Of a DNA stretch of 64,000 nucleotides, positions 16,333 to 24,369 are shown in pieces. The notes under the pieces are model-generated. The model did not search any database. It saw only the letters and a list, made by a program, of their open reading frames with translations, and was not told where the DNA came from. The stretch is from JBFAPK01 sp040676675 (GTDB lineage Bacteria; Actinomycetota; Actinomycetes; Mycobacteriales; Micromonosporaceae). Position numbers and translations under genes: made by a program. Positions within the stretch are counted from its first letter, which is position 1, and every line of letters begins with the position of its first letter. The stretch lies in NCBI RefSeq assembly GCF_040676675.1, contig NZ_JBFAPK010000029.1:54717-118716 (forward strand), read 5' to 3'.

Positions 16333-16971
16333 TCAGGCCGGCTCGCCCTGGAGTGGGAAGCTGGCGATGCCCCGCCAGGACAGGGCGCTCAGCAGGCTCT
16401 CCGCCTCGTCCTTCGGCACCTGACGGCCGCTGGCCAGCCAGAACTGGGCGGCGGTCTCGGCGGCACCGACCAGGCCGGAGGCGAGCAGTTCGGCGCGGGC
16501 CCGGCTGACGCCGGTGTCCGAGATGATGGTGTCGGTGATGGCGGCGATGCAGCCCTGCTCCACCCGCTCCACCCGCTCCCGTACGGCCGGCTCGTTGCGC
16601 AGGTCCGACTCGAAGACCAGCCGGAACGCCTCGCTCTCGTGGTCCACGAAGTCGAAGTACGCCCGGACGGCCCCGCTGACCCGGTCCTTGTTGTCGGTGG
16701 TGGCCGCCATCGCGCCGCGGACCTTCGCGACGATCGCGTCGCAGTGGGTGTCCAGCAGCGCCAGGTAGAGCTCCAGCTTCCCGGGGAAGTGCTGGTAGAG
16801 GACCGGCTTGGAGACGCCCGCCCGCTCGGCGATGTCGTCCATCGCGGCGGCGTGGTAACCCTGGGCGACGAACACCTCCTGAGCCGCGGCCAGCAACTGC
16901 TTCCGCCGCGCGGACCGGGGCAGCCGGGTGGGTCGGCCCGCCGTCTGTGCGCCGTTGCCCGCCACTGTCAT
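16333..16971 (-). CDS. TetR/AcrR family transcriptional regulator
   Basis: A 212-residue regulator. The helix-turn-helix spans ~22-67 with LLAAAQEVFVAQGYHAAAMDDIA and the AERAGVSKPVLYQHFPGK recognition segment. The C-terminal region is a helical ligand domain. ATG 16971 is supported by GGAGG five bases upstream. It lies upstream of DUF3107 on the same strand (275-base gap) and divergent from the Pro-rich protein gene. Its conserved pairing with DUF3107 suggests it controls the local block. Confidence 0.88.
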   Translation of the reverse strand: MTVAGNGAQTAGRPTRLPRSARRKQLLAAAQEVFVAQGYHAAAMDDIAERAGVSKPVLYQHFPGKLELYLALLDTHCDAIVAKVRGAMAATTDNKDRVSGAVRAYFDFVDHESEAFRLVFESDLRNEPAVRERVERVEQGCIAAITDTIISDTGVSRARAELLASGLVGAAETAAQFWLASGRQVPKDEAESLLSALSWRGIASFPLQGEPA

Positions 16972-17118
16972 CGGTACCTCCGAGTCAACCTCGCCCGCGT
17001 TCGACCTTGATCGAACCGATCGGACCCCATCGCCCGCTCGTCGAATTAGCCCGCCGCTGTAACTTATCGCCACTGTCACCACACGGTAGCCTCAGCGGGG
17101 GCGACCAAGGAGCGCACG

Positions 17119-19719
17119 GTGGACGAAACAGGGCAACCCGGGGCCGCCGCACCGGGTGAGAACGGCAACGGGGCAGGTCCGCAGGGGGACCAGGCCCGGC
17201 CGGCCAGTGGCTGGGAACCGGCCGGGGCCGGCTGGCCAAAGCCCGCCGCGGAACCCGGAGCCGAGCCGACCCGACCCAGCTGGGCACAACCGGCGACAGC
17301 GATTCCCACACCGGGATGGGCGGACGTGTCCGCGCGCTACGCCGACCTGCCGGCCCCGTTCCCGCCGGCGATACCGGCGCCGCAGACCCGGACGGCCAGC
17401 AACGGCCGGCAACCGGCCAACGGTGCCGGACGGGACGAGCGGCACGTCGCCGAGCCACCGCTGACGGCGGTACGCGCGCCCGCCAGCGGTCCGCCGTACC
17501 CGCAGGACGCGGAGCCGGACGAGCCGGTTCGGGACCGGCTCGCGGTGCCGGCACAGCGGCCCGCGCCGGCGAGTGAGCCGCCGGCCGAACGCCCCGCCGT
17601 CCAGGCGCCGCAGGCTGAGTCGTCGGAGAACGCGGAGGCGGCCCGGCACGCGTTCGACGAGTCCGCGCCGGCCGCCCCCGGGCAGCCGACCGAGCTGTCG
17701 CGGTGGCGGGAGCGGCTCCGCTCGGCCCCGGCCTCGGCGCCGCCGGCCAGCGCCACCCCGCCGGCGATACCGGCGCAGCCCGCCGCCGACGCGCGGCCGG
17801 GCGGGCCGGCCCAGCCGCCCGGGGAGGTTCCGGGCCGGCAGGAGTTCGAGGCGGGAGCGAACGTGCCGCCGGGGTTCCAGCCCGCCGGCCACGAACGACC
17901 CGGCGCGGAGCCCGCGCCCGGTCCGGGCGAGTCACCGGAGCCACCCCCGGGATTCCGGCCCGCCGAGCGCGAACCGGCGCCCGCGCGGGGCGGCCCCGAG
18001 CGGCCGGAGCGGAGCGAGCAGCCGGATCGCGCCCCCGTGAGCGCCGCCCCGGCCGAGGTCGAGCCCGCGCCCCGGGCCACCGGCGAGTGGGCCGCGAGCT
18101 GGGCGCCGTCCTGGTCCGCCGCCGCCGCGGAGGGCGGCGGGCGACGGAGCCGGGCGGACTGGGCGCCGCGCTGGGGCGATGCCCCACAGGGCCTGCCCGA
18201 GCCGCCATCCGCGCCCCCGGCGTACGGGGCGACCGCGGAGCCCCCGGGCTACCCCCGGCAGCCGGAATACGCGCCGGATCCGCACCAGCAGCCGGAGGAG
18301 CCGGCGTACGCGCCCGCGTCCGGTGGGCCGGCGTACCCGCCCGCCTCCGGTGGGCCGGCGTACCCGCAGCAGCCGGAGTACCCGCGACAGCCCGAACTCG
18401 CGGCCTATCCGGCGCAGCCCGAGGGGATCGCGTATCCGCCGCCCGCGGGCGGCCCCGGGGGCCATCCGTACCAGGGCGAGGCGCCCGGCTACCCGCCGGT
18501 CTCCGGCGGGCCCGCGTACCCGGCCCCGCGTGAGCCGGGCTACCCCGGCGCGCCCGCGTACCCCGGACCGCAGCCCCCGCAGCCCCCGCAGCGGCCGGCC
18601 GGGGAGCCCGTACCGCCGCCGGCCGCCCGGCCCGTCGAGCACGCCCCCGAGGCGCTGCCGCAGCGCGTACCGGCCGAGCCCGACGTGCCGACCGCGCCCG
18701 AGCCGCCGGCCGAGTCGGCCGCGGAGACCCCGGAACTGGCCCGGACCGCGACGCACCTGCGCCGCGAGGAGGCGCCCACCCCGGTACAGGACCGGCCGGA
18801 GGGCTTCGACGTCGAGGCGATCCTCGCGGCGGTCCGGGGGGTCGCCGGAGTGCGGGACGCCTCGCTGCGCAAGACCCCCGCCGGCGCGCACAGCCTGCGG
18901 CTGGACCTCTCCGACGGGGCGGATCCGGCCGAGGTCAGCCGGCACGTCGCCCGCCTGCTCCAGGAACGGATGGGGTTGGCCGCGGCGCCGCAGAACCTGC
19001 CCGGTGCCGAGGAGCAGAGCCCGCCGCCGGGGCCGCGCGCCGGTGCGGAGCGGCGGTCGGCCGACGCCCAGGCGCCCACCGCGCCGGCCCAGGACGCGTC
19101 GCGGCGACGTCGGGGCGCCGCGTCGCACCGAGGGCAGAGCGTGACCGAGGAGCGGACCGAGACGCGGGCCGCCCCGCCCGGCTCGCCCACCCCGGCCGGC
19201 CCGGTCGGGCCGTTCGCCGGCCACCCGGTCAAGGCGAACACGTCGTACTCGGGCAGCCAGGTCACCACCACGGAGTCGGCGCCCTCGCGGCCGCTGAACC
19301 CGGGGGGACCGCCCGGGCCCCGGGTCGTCCTCGACCACGTGCAGGTCAGCACGTTCGGCCTGGAGGCGACGGTCGAGGTACGGCTGATCGCCGGGGAGCT
19401 GGAGGCCGCGGGCCTGGCCACCGGTCCCGCGGTGGACGGGTACGTGCTGCGGCTCTGCGCGGTCTCCGCGGCGACGGCGATCGACAAGCTGCTGCGCACC
19501 TCGTCCCGCCTGACCGACCGGGGCCGCTGCTTCGTCGAGCACGCGGCGGTGGTGCCGTTCGGCAGCTGCGAGGTGGCGACCGTGGTGGTGCTCCTGGTCT
19601 GCGACGGCTGGGTCGAGCAGCTCGCCGGTTCGGCGCTGGTCGCGGGCGACCCGCGGCAGGCCGTGGTGCGGGCCACCCTCGCGGCCGTCAACCGCCGGCT
19701 GGAGGCGTTGCTGGCCTGA
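17119..19719 (+). CDS. Large Pro/Ala-rich disordered protein with C-terminal folded domain
   Basis: An 866-residue protein. Residues ~1-555 are Pro/Ala/Glu-rich and disordered, with repeats of the PAYPxxSGGPAYP type around 400-470. A small folded segment appears at ~560-625 (FDVEAILAAVRGVAGVRDAS, HSLRLDLSDGADP), and residues ~730-866 form a compact beta/alpha domain. No signal peptide. GTG 17119 follows AAGGAG six bases upstream. From memory, M. tuberculosis has a Thr/Pro-rich protein (Rv3209) in this neighbourhood; equivalence is a guess. Function unknown. Confidence 0.8.
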   Translation: MDETGQPGAAAPGENGNGAGPQGDQARPASGWEPAGAGWPKPAAEPGAEPTRPSWAQPATAIPTPGWADVSARYADLPAPFPPAIPAPQTRTASNGRQPANGAGRDERHVAEPPLTAVRAPASGPPYPQDAEPDEPVRDRLAVPAQRPAPASEPPAERPAVQAPQAESSENAEAARHAFDESAPAAPGQPTELSRWRERLRSAPASAPPASATPPAIPAQPAADARPGGPAQPPGEVPGRQEFEAGANVPPGFQPAGHERPGAEPAPGPGESPEPPPGFRPAEREPAPARGGPERPERSEQPDRAPVSAAPAEVEPAPRATGEWAASWAPSWSAAAAEGGGRRSRADWAPRWGDAPQGLPEPPSAPPAYGATAEPPGYPRQPEYAPDPHQQPEEPAYAPASGGPAYPPASGGPAYPQQPEYPRQPELAAYPAQPEGIAYPPPAGGPGGHPYQGEAPGYPPVSGGPAYPAPREPGYPGAPAYPGPQPPQPPQRPAGEPVPPPAARPVEHAPEALPQRVPAEPDVPTAPEPPAESAAETPELARTATHLRREEAPTPVQDRPEGFDVEAILAAVRGVAGVRDASLRKTPAGAHSLRLDLSDGADPAEVSRHVARLLQERMGLAAAPQNLPGAEEQSPPPGPRAGAERRSADAQAPTAPAQDASRRRRGAASHRGQSVTEERTETRAAPPGSPTPAGPVGPFAGHPVKANTSYSGSQVTTTESAPSRPLNPGGPPGPRVVLDHVQVSTFGLEATVEVRLIAGELEAAGLATGPAVDGYVLRLCAVSAATAIDKLLRTSSRLTDRGRCFVEHAAVVPFGSCEVATVVVLLVCDGWVEQLAGSALVAGDPRQAVVRATLAAVNRRLEALLA

Positions 19720-19795
19720 CCCGTCCCCGCCCGCCGCGCCGGGTGCGTACCGTCAGTCCGCCGGTACGTACCGCGACGCGGGGCACACTTGATTC

Positions 19796-20818
19796 ATGAA
19801 ACGCGCGATTCTCGGGGCGGACGACCTCTTCCCGCTGGGGGCCGCGCCGCCACCCTGGCCGGGCCGTCCGGTGTTGCTCGACGGCTCGGTGGCCTACGTG
19901 CGGGACACCCCGGCGACCTCGCCCGGCGCCGAGCCCGCGCTCTACGTGCACGGGCTCGGCGGTTCGTCCCAGAACTGGACCGACCTCGCCGGCCTGCTCG
20001 CCGACCGGCTCGACGGGCAGGCCGTCGACCTGCCCGGATTCGGCCGTAGCGAGCCCGCGCGCCGGTACACGATCCCCGCCTTCGCGAACTGGCTGATCCG
20101 TTACATCGAGTACTCCGGGCGCGGCCCGGTGCACCTGTTCGGCAACTCGCTCGGCGGGGCGATCTCGGTACGGGTGGCGGGGCTCCGCCCGGACCTGGTA
20201 CGCACCCTGACGCTGGTCTCGCCGGCGATGCCGTTCCTCGACCCGCGGCGCTCGTTGCAGGGGCGGATGGTGCCGCTGCTGGCGGTGCCGGGTGCCGTGC
20301 GGCTCGCCCAGCGGCAGCTGACCTCGGTCGCGCCGGAGGAGCAGGTCCGGCAGGTGATCGAGGCGTGCGTGGCCGACGTGAGCCGGATCAGCGAGCAGCG
20401 CCGCCGCGAGGCGATCGAGGAGATCCGGGTGCGCTACGACGTCGAGCACTACGCGTCCGCGTACCTCGCATCGCTGCGGGGGCTGGTGGCCAGCTTCGTC
20501 CGGGCGTACCTGCCGGGCTCCGGCTCGCTGTGGCGGATCGCCGGGCAGGTGCAGGCGCCGACGCTGGTCATCGGCGGCCGGCAGGACCGGGTGGTGGACA
20601 TCCGGGTGGCGCCCCAGGTCGCCCGGGCCATCCCGGACAGCCGGCTGCTGATGCTCGACGTCGGACACGTGGCCCAGATGGAGCTGCCCCGTACCGTCGC
20701 CCGCGCCGTGGCGGCCCTGCTGGACGAGCCGCCCGCGCGCGGCACCGAGCCGGCGCGGCTGGCGCACACGATCGGCCGGCGTCCGGTGCAACCTTTCCGG
20801 CGGTTGGGGATCTCTTAG
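19796..20818 (+). CDS. Alpha/beta hydrolase
   Basis: A 340-residue protein with the alpha/beta fold: HGLGGSSQNWTDL oxyanion segment (~43-55), nucleophile elbow GNSLGG (Ser near 119), and late GRQDRVVD (Asp ~264) and DVGHVAQME (His ~290) segments completing the triad. Probably an esterase or lipase-like enzyme; substrate unknown. ATG 19796. It ends six bases before the first DUF3152 gene, so the two are probably co-transcribed. Confidence 0.87.
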   Translation: MKRAILGADDLFPLGAAPPPWPGRPVLLDGSVAYVRDTPATSPGAEPALYVHGLGGSSQNWTDLAGLLADRLDGQAVDLPGFGRSEPARRYTIPAFANWLIRYIEYSGRGPVHLFGNSLGGAISVRVAGLRPDLVRTLTLVSPAMPFLDPRRSLQGRMVPLLAVPGAVRLAQRQLTSVAPEEQVRQVIEACVADVSRISEQRRREAIEEIRVRYDVEHYASAYLASLRGLVASFVRAYLPGSGSLWRIAGQVQAPTLVIGGRQDRVVDIRVAPQVARAIPDSRLLMLDVGHVAQMELPRTVARAVAALLDEPPARGTEPARLAHTIGRRPVQPFRRLGIS

Positions 20819-20824
20819 CCAGTG

Positions 20825-21790
20825 ATGCAGAACTCGCCGCCGCCTCCGGGAGTTGATCCCGCCGGTACCCCTTCCGTCCGTGAGCGCCGTCGCCGGGCCC
20901 GGCGACGGCGCTCACGCTGGAGCGCCGCGCTCGCGGTCAGCCTGCTGGGGCTGGCCGGCGCGGTCGCCGTGGTCCAGATCGCGACCCGCACGGGCGCCGG
21001 GGCGCCCCGGGCCGGCGTGCTGGGGCTCGCGAGCGGCTCGCCCGGACCTCCGGGGCTCGCCGGCGGCGCCGAGCCGGCGATCGGCCGCGCCGAGCATCCG
21101 GCCGCCGCCGGTACCGGCGATCCGGCCGCCGGTGGTGCCACGCCGGCCCCGGGCGGGGTACCGGCGCCGGGCGCGACGCCGCTGCTGCGCCTGCCCGGAC
21201 CCGTGCCGCAGCGCGGCGCCGGCAGCTTCCGGTACGGCGACGGGCCGGGCGAGGTGTTCGGGCGGGCCGGCGCGCTGCGGCGCTACCGGGTGGCGGTGGA
21301 GAACGGCGCGACCGAGGAGGTCGGAGTCTTCGCCGGCGCGGTCGACCGGGCGCTGTCCCATCCCGCTAGCTGGATCGGCAGCGGGCGGCTGCGGTTGCAG
21401 CGGGTGCCGGCCGGCGCCCCGTACGAGTTCACCGTCTACCTGGCCACCGCCCAGACGGCGCGGGTCATGTGTGCGGCCGGCGGGGTGGACATCCGGGTCG
21501 GGGGGCGGCCGTACACCTCCTGCCGCGCCCCGGGCAAGGTGATCATCAACCTGGACCGGTGGCGCGCCTCGGTGGACCACTTCGTCGCGGCCGGCATCCC
21601 GCTCGACACCTACCGTCTCTACGTGGTGAACCACGAGGTCGGGCACGAGCTGGGGCACCGCCACGAGCGCTGCCCGGGGCGGGGCCGGCCGGCGCCGGTG
21701 ATGATGCAGCAGACGCTGTTCCTGAAGGGCTGCGCCGCCAACCCGTGGCCGTACCTCGACGGCGCCCGGTACGCCGGCCCGCCGCTGTGA
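20825..21790 (+). CDS. DUF3152 protein, metzincin-like motif (copy 1)
   Basis: A 321-residue predicted membrane-anchored protein: very basic N-terminus (RERRRRARRRRSRW, ~20-33), one TM segment (AALAVSLLGLAGAVAVVQIA, ~35-54), a Gly/Ala/Pro linker, then the DUF3152 domain. The segment HEVGHELGHRH at residues ~270-280 fits the HExxHxxGxxH zinc pattern, followed by PAPVMMQQT as a possible Met-turn. No protease activity is established for the family, to my knowledge. ATG 20825 is used; the adjacent GTG 20822 is also possible. A 38-base perfect palindrome covers the Arg-rich segment. Confidence 0.83.
   Translation: MQNSPPPPGVDPAGTPSVRERRRRARRRRSRWSAALAVSLLGLAGAVAVVQIATRTGAGAPRAGVLGLASGSPGPPGLAGGAEPAIGRAEHPAAAGTGDPAAGGATPAPGGVPAPGATPLLRLPGPVPQRGAGSFRYGDGPGEVFGRAGALRRYRVAVENGATEEVGVFAGAVDRALSHPASWIGSGRLRLQRVPAGAPYEFTVYLATAQTARVMCAAGGVDIRVGGRPYTSCRAPGKVIINLDRWRASVDHFVAAGIPLDTYRLYVVNHEVGHELGHRHERCPGRGRPAPVMMQQTLFLKGCAANPWPYLDGARYAGPPL
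20879..20916. repeat. 38-base perfect palindrome within DUF3152 coding sequence
   Basis: Bases 20879-20897 and 20898-20916 are perfect complements with no loop. The palindrome lies inside the coding sequence for the Arg-rich cytoplasmic segment of the first DUF3152 protein. Confidence 0.85.
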
Positions 21791-21888
21791 CCGGGCGGAT
21801 TCCGCGACACCACCGAATCTGGTGATCCTTCACGTTCCGCGGCGAAGCCGGCGTGGCGCGGGTGCGACTCGTGCAGTCTGGGTTGGCC

Positions 21889-22878
21889 ATGGGAGTACGT
21901 CCGTTCCGTCCGCGCCGTACCCGGTCCCGCCCGGACCGGGTCCGCGCGCTGCCGCGGCCCGGGCGCGCCGCCGCGCTGGTACTGCTGCTGCTCGTGGTCG
22001 GGCTGCTCGGCGTGGTCCTGCTGCACCGGGGCGTCGTGCCGGGGCAGCGCCCGCCGGCCCCGGCGACGACGGTGGCGCGGGGCGCCGAGCGGCCGTCCGG
22101 CGGGACCGGGGAGCGGGCGGCCGGTCCCGCGCGGGGCGGGCCGACCGCGCCGACCCGGGAGCGGGACAAGCCGACCGCGCCGACCCGGGAGCGGGGCGGG
22201 CCGACCGCGCCGACCCTGGAACGGGACGAGCCGACGGGATCGGCCCGGGAGGGCGGCGGACCGGACGACGGCGCGGCCAACCCCGACATCGGGGGTGCCG
22301 GGGTCGAACCGCCGGTGCGCGGGCCGGGCACGTTCGGGTACGCCACCGGCCGGGGTCCGATCCTCGGTACGGCCGGTACGCTGCACCGCTTCCACGTGGC
22401 CACCGAGGACGACACCGGCCAGGAGCCGGCCGGCTTCGCCGATGCGGTCGAGGAGATCCTCGGCGACTCGCGGAGCTGGATCGCGTCGGAGCAGGTCCGG
22501 TTCCAGCGGGTGCCCCCGGCGGTCGCCGCCGAGTTCACCGTCTACCTCGCCACCCCGGCCACCTCGGAGCGGATGTGCGCCGAGGGGGGCCTGGAGACCG
22601 AGGGGTTCACCTCGTGCCGGCTGCCCGGCCAGGTCGTGATCAATCTTGCCCGCTGGTTCGGCGCGATCCCGGAGTACGGCGCCCCGCTCGGGGTCTACCA
22701 GGCGTACGCGGTCAACCACGAGGTCGGGCACGAGCTGGGCGAGGGGCACGAGGAGTGCCCGGGCGAGGGCCGGCCGGCGCCGGTGATGCAGCAGCAGACG
22801 TACGGGCTGGAGGGCTGCCTGGCCAACCCCTGGCCGTACCCGGACGGGCGGCGCTACAGCGGCCCGCCGGTGTCCTGA
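21889..22878 (+). CDS. DUF3152 protein, metzincin-like motif (copy 2)
   Basis: A 329-residue paralogue of the preceding gene: basic N-terminus, TM segment (ALVLLLLVVGLLGVVLLH, ~30-47), a linker with 10-residue tandem repeats (PTAPTRERDK type, ~85-115), then the DUF3152 domain. The zinc-like motif reads HEVGHELGEGH at ~277-287, followed by PAPVMQQQT. ATG 21889 is chosen; GTG 21853 is in frame and also possible, and neither has a strong ribosome binding site. It lies 98 bases after copy 1. Tandem duplication is the simplest origin. Confidence 0.82.
   Translation: MGVRPFRPRRTRSRPDRVRALPRPGRAAALVLLLLVVGLLGVVLLHRGVVPGQRPPAPATTVARGAERPSGGTGERAAGPARGGPTAPTRERDKPTAPTRERGGPTAPTLERDEPTGSAREGGGPDDGAANPDIGGAGVEPPVRGPGTFGYATGRGPILGTAGTLHRFHVATEDDTGQEPAGFADAVEEILGDSRSWIASEQVRFQRVPPAVAAEFTVYLATPATSERMCAEGGLETEGFTSCRLPGQVVINLARWFGAIPEYGAPLGVYQAYAVNHEVGHELGEGHEECPGEGRPAPVMQQQTYGLEGCLANPWPYPDGRRYSGPPVS
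22140..22235 (+). repeat. 30-base tandem repeats in DUF3152 copy 2 linker
   Basis: About three in-frame 30-base units, each encoding PTAPTRERDK or a variant, in the region linking the membrane segment and the domain. Period kept at a multiple of three. Confidence 0.7.
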
Positions 22879-22991
22879 CCGGCCAGCGCCGTCGCGGTCG
22901 TTCCCGGTTCCACCTGCCGGATGGGTGTCCCACCTCATGGTCGAACGCCGATCGGTCGAGCAACAATGGCCCGGGTACACCACAGTCGTAA

Positions 22992-23014
22992 CGCTCAGCC
23001 TCCCCGGCTGAGCG
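22992..23014 (+). promoter_or_regulatory. Stem-loop upstream of moeZ
   Basis: Nine-base perfect stem (CGCTCAGCC / GGCTGAGCG) with a five-base loop, ending 25 bases before the moeZ start. It could be a weak terminator for the DUF3152 genes or a leader structure of moeZ. Confidence 0.45.
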
Positions 23015-23039
23015 AGAATTCGGAACCGGGGAGTCCATC

Positions 23040-24221
23040 GTGCCGTTGCCCCCGCTCGTCGAGCCCGCCGCCGAGCTGACCGTTGACGAGATCCGTCGGT
23101 ATTCGCGCCACCTGATCATCCCGGACGTGGGGGTCGAGGGGCAGAAACGGTTGAAGAACGCCCGCGTCCTCTGCGTGGGCGCCGGTGGCCTCGGCTCGCC
23201 GGCATTGATGTACCTGGCCGCGGCTGGCATCGGGACGCTCGGCATCGTCGAGTTCGACACCGTCGACGAGTCGAACCTGCAGCGTCAGATCATCCACGGC
23301 CAGTCGGACATCGGCCGGCCCAAGGCCGAGTCGGCCGCCGCCAGCATCCGGGAGATCAACCCGCTGGTCAACGTGGTGATCCACGACACCGCGCTGGACC
23401 GCGACAACGTACGCGAGATCTTCTCCCAGTACGACCTGATCGTTGACGGTACCGACAACTTCGCCACCCGGTACCTGGTGAACGACGCGGCCGTGCTGCT
23501 CGGCAAGCCGTACGTCTGGGGCTCGATCTACCGCTTCGACGGGCAGGCGTCGGTCTTCTGGGCCGAGCACGGTCCGTGCTACCGCTGCCTCTACCCGGAG
23601 CCGCCGCCGCCCGGCATGGTCCCGTCCTGCGCCGAGGGTGGCGTGCTCGGCGTGCTCTGCGCCTCGATCGGTTCGATCCAGGTCACCGAGGCGATCAAGC
23701 TGCTCACCGGCATCGGCGAGCCGCTGGTCGGCGGGCTGATGGTCTACGACGCGCTGGAGATGTCGTACCGGAAGATCAAGGTCCGCAAGGACCCGGACTG
23801 CGCGCTGTGCGGGTCGAACCCGACCGTGACCGACCTGCTGGAGGACTACGAGGACTTCTGCGGCGCGGTCTCGCCGGAGGCCGAGGCGGCGGTGGTCTCC
23901 TCGACGATCACGGCGCGGGAGCTGAAGGACTGGACCGACGCCGGCAAGGACTTCTTCCTGGTCGACGTCCGCGAGCCGGCCGAGTACGAGATCGTCAGCA
24001 TTCCGGGCGCCACGCTGATCCCCAAGGGCGACATCCTCTCCGGCGAGGCGCTGGCCCGGCTGCCGCAGGACCGGCAGATCGTGCTGCACTGCAAGTCGGG
24101 CGTCCGCTCGGCCGAGGCGCTGGCCGCGGTCAAGGCCGCCGGCTTCCGCGACGCCGTGCACGTCCAGGGCGGCATCCTCTCCTGGATCAAGACGGTCGAC
24201 CCGTCGCTGCCTGAGTACTGA
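23040..24221 (+). CDS. moeZ: Adenylyltransferase/sulfurtransferase MoeZ
   Basis: A 393-residue two-domain protein. The ThiF/MoeB-type domain has the nucleotide-binding GAGGLGSPALMYL (~44-56), R-rich adenylation region and two CxxC zinc pairs (CYRC ~180-183, CALC ~256-259). The C-terminal rhodanese domain has the active Cys351 in HCKSGVRS. It adenylates and sulfurates small carrier proteins of the MoaD/ThiS type for molybdopterin, thiamin or siderophore sulfur transfer. GTG 23040 is preceded by CCGGGGAG. Its position next to DUF3152 and TetR mirrors the M. tuberculosis order, from memory. Confidence 0.93.
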   Translation: MPLPPLVEPAAELTVDEIRRYSRHLIIPDVGVEGQKRLKNARVLCVGAGGLGSPALMYLAAAGIGTLGIVEFDTVDESNLQRQIIHGQSDIGRPKAESAAASIREINPLVNVVIHDTALDRDNVREIFSQYDLIVDGTDNFATRYLVNDAAVLLGKPYVWGSIYRFDGQASVFWAEHGPCYRCLYPEPPPPGMVPSCAEGGVLGVLCASIGSIQVTEAIKLLTGIGEPLVGGLMVYDALEMSYRKIKVRKDPDCALCGSNPTVTDLLEDYEDFCGAVSPEAEAAVVSSTITARELKDWTDAGKDFFLVDVREPAEYEIVSIPGATLIPKGDILSGEALARLPQDRQIVLHCKSGVRSAEALAAVKAAGFRDAVHVQGGILSWIKTVDPSLPEY

Positions 24222-24256
24222 GCCGTCCCCGAACACGCCGTCCCCGAACACCGGGT

Positions 24257-24302
24257 CGTCGACGCGGGGTCCCTTCCCAACGGAAGGGGCCCCGCGTCGA
24301 CG
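24257..24302. terminator. Bidirectional terminator between convergent moeZ and proA
   Basis: Twenty-one-base arms (24257-24277 and 24282-24302) pair with a single G-T wobble and a four-base loop. It sits between two genes that converge, so a shared terminator is the natural reading. Confidence 0.85.
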
Positions 24303-24369
24303 TGGACCGGCGGTGGGGCTCAGGCGAGCAGACCGGCGGCGACCGGCAGGCGACCCCGCTCCGGCCCGG

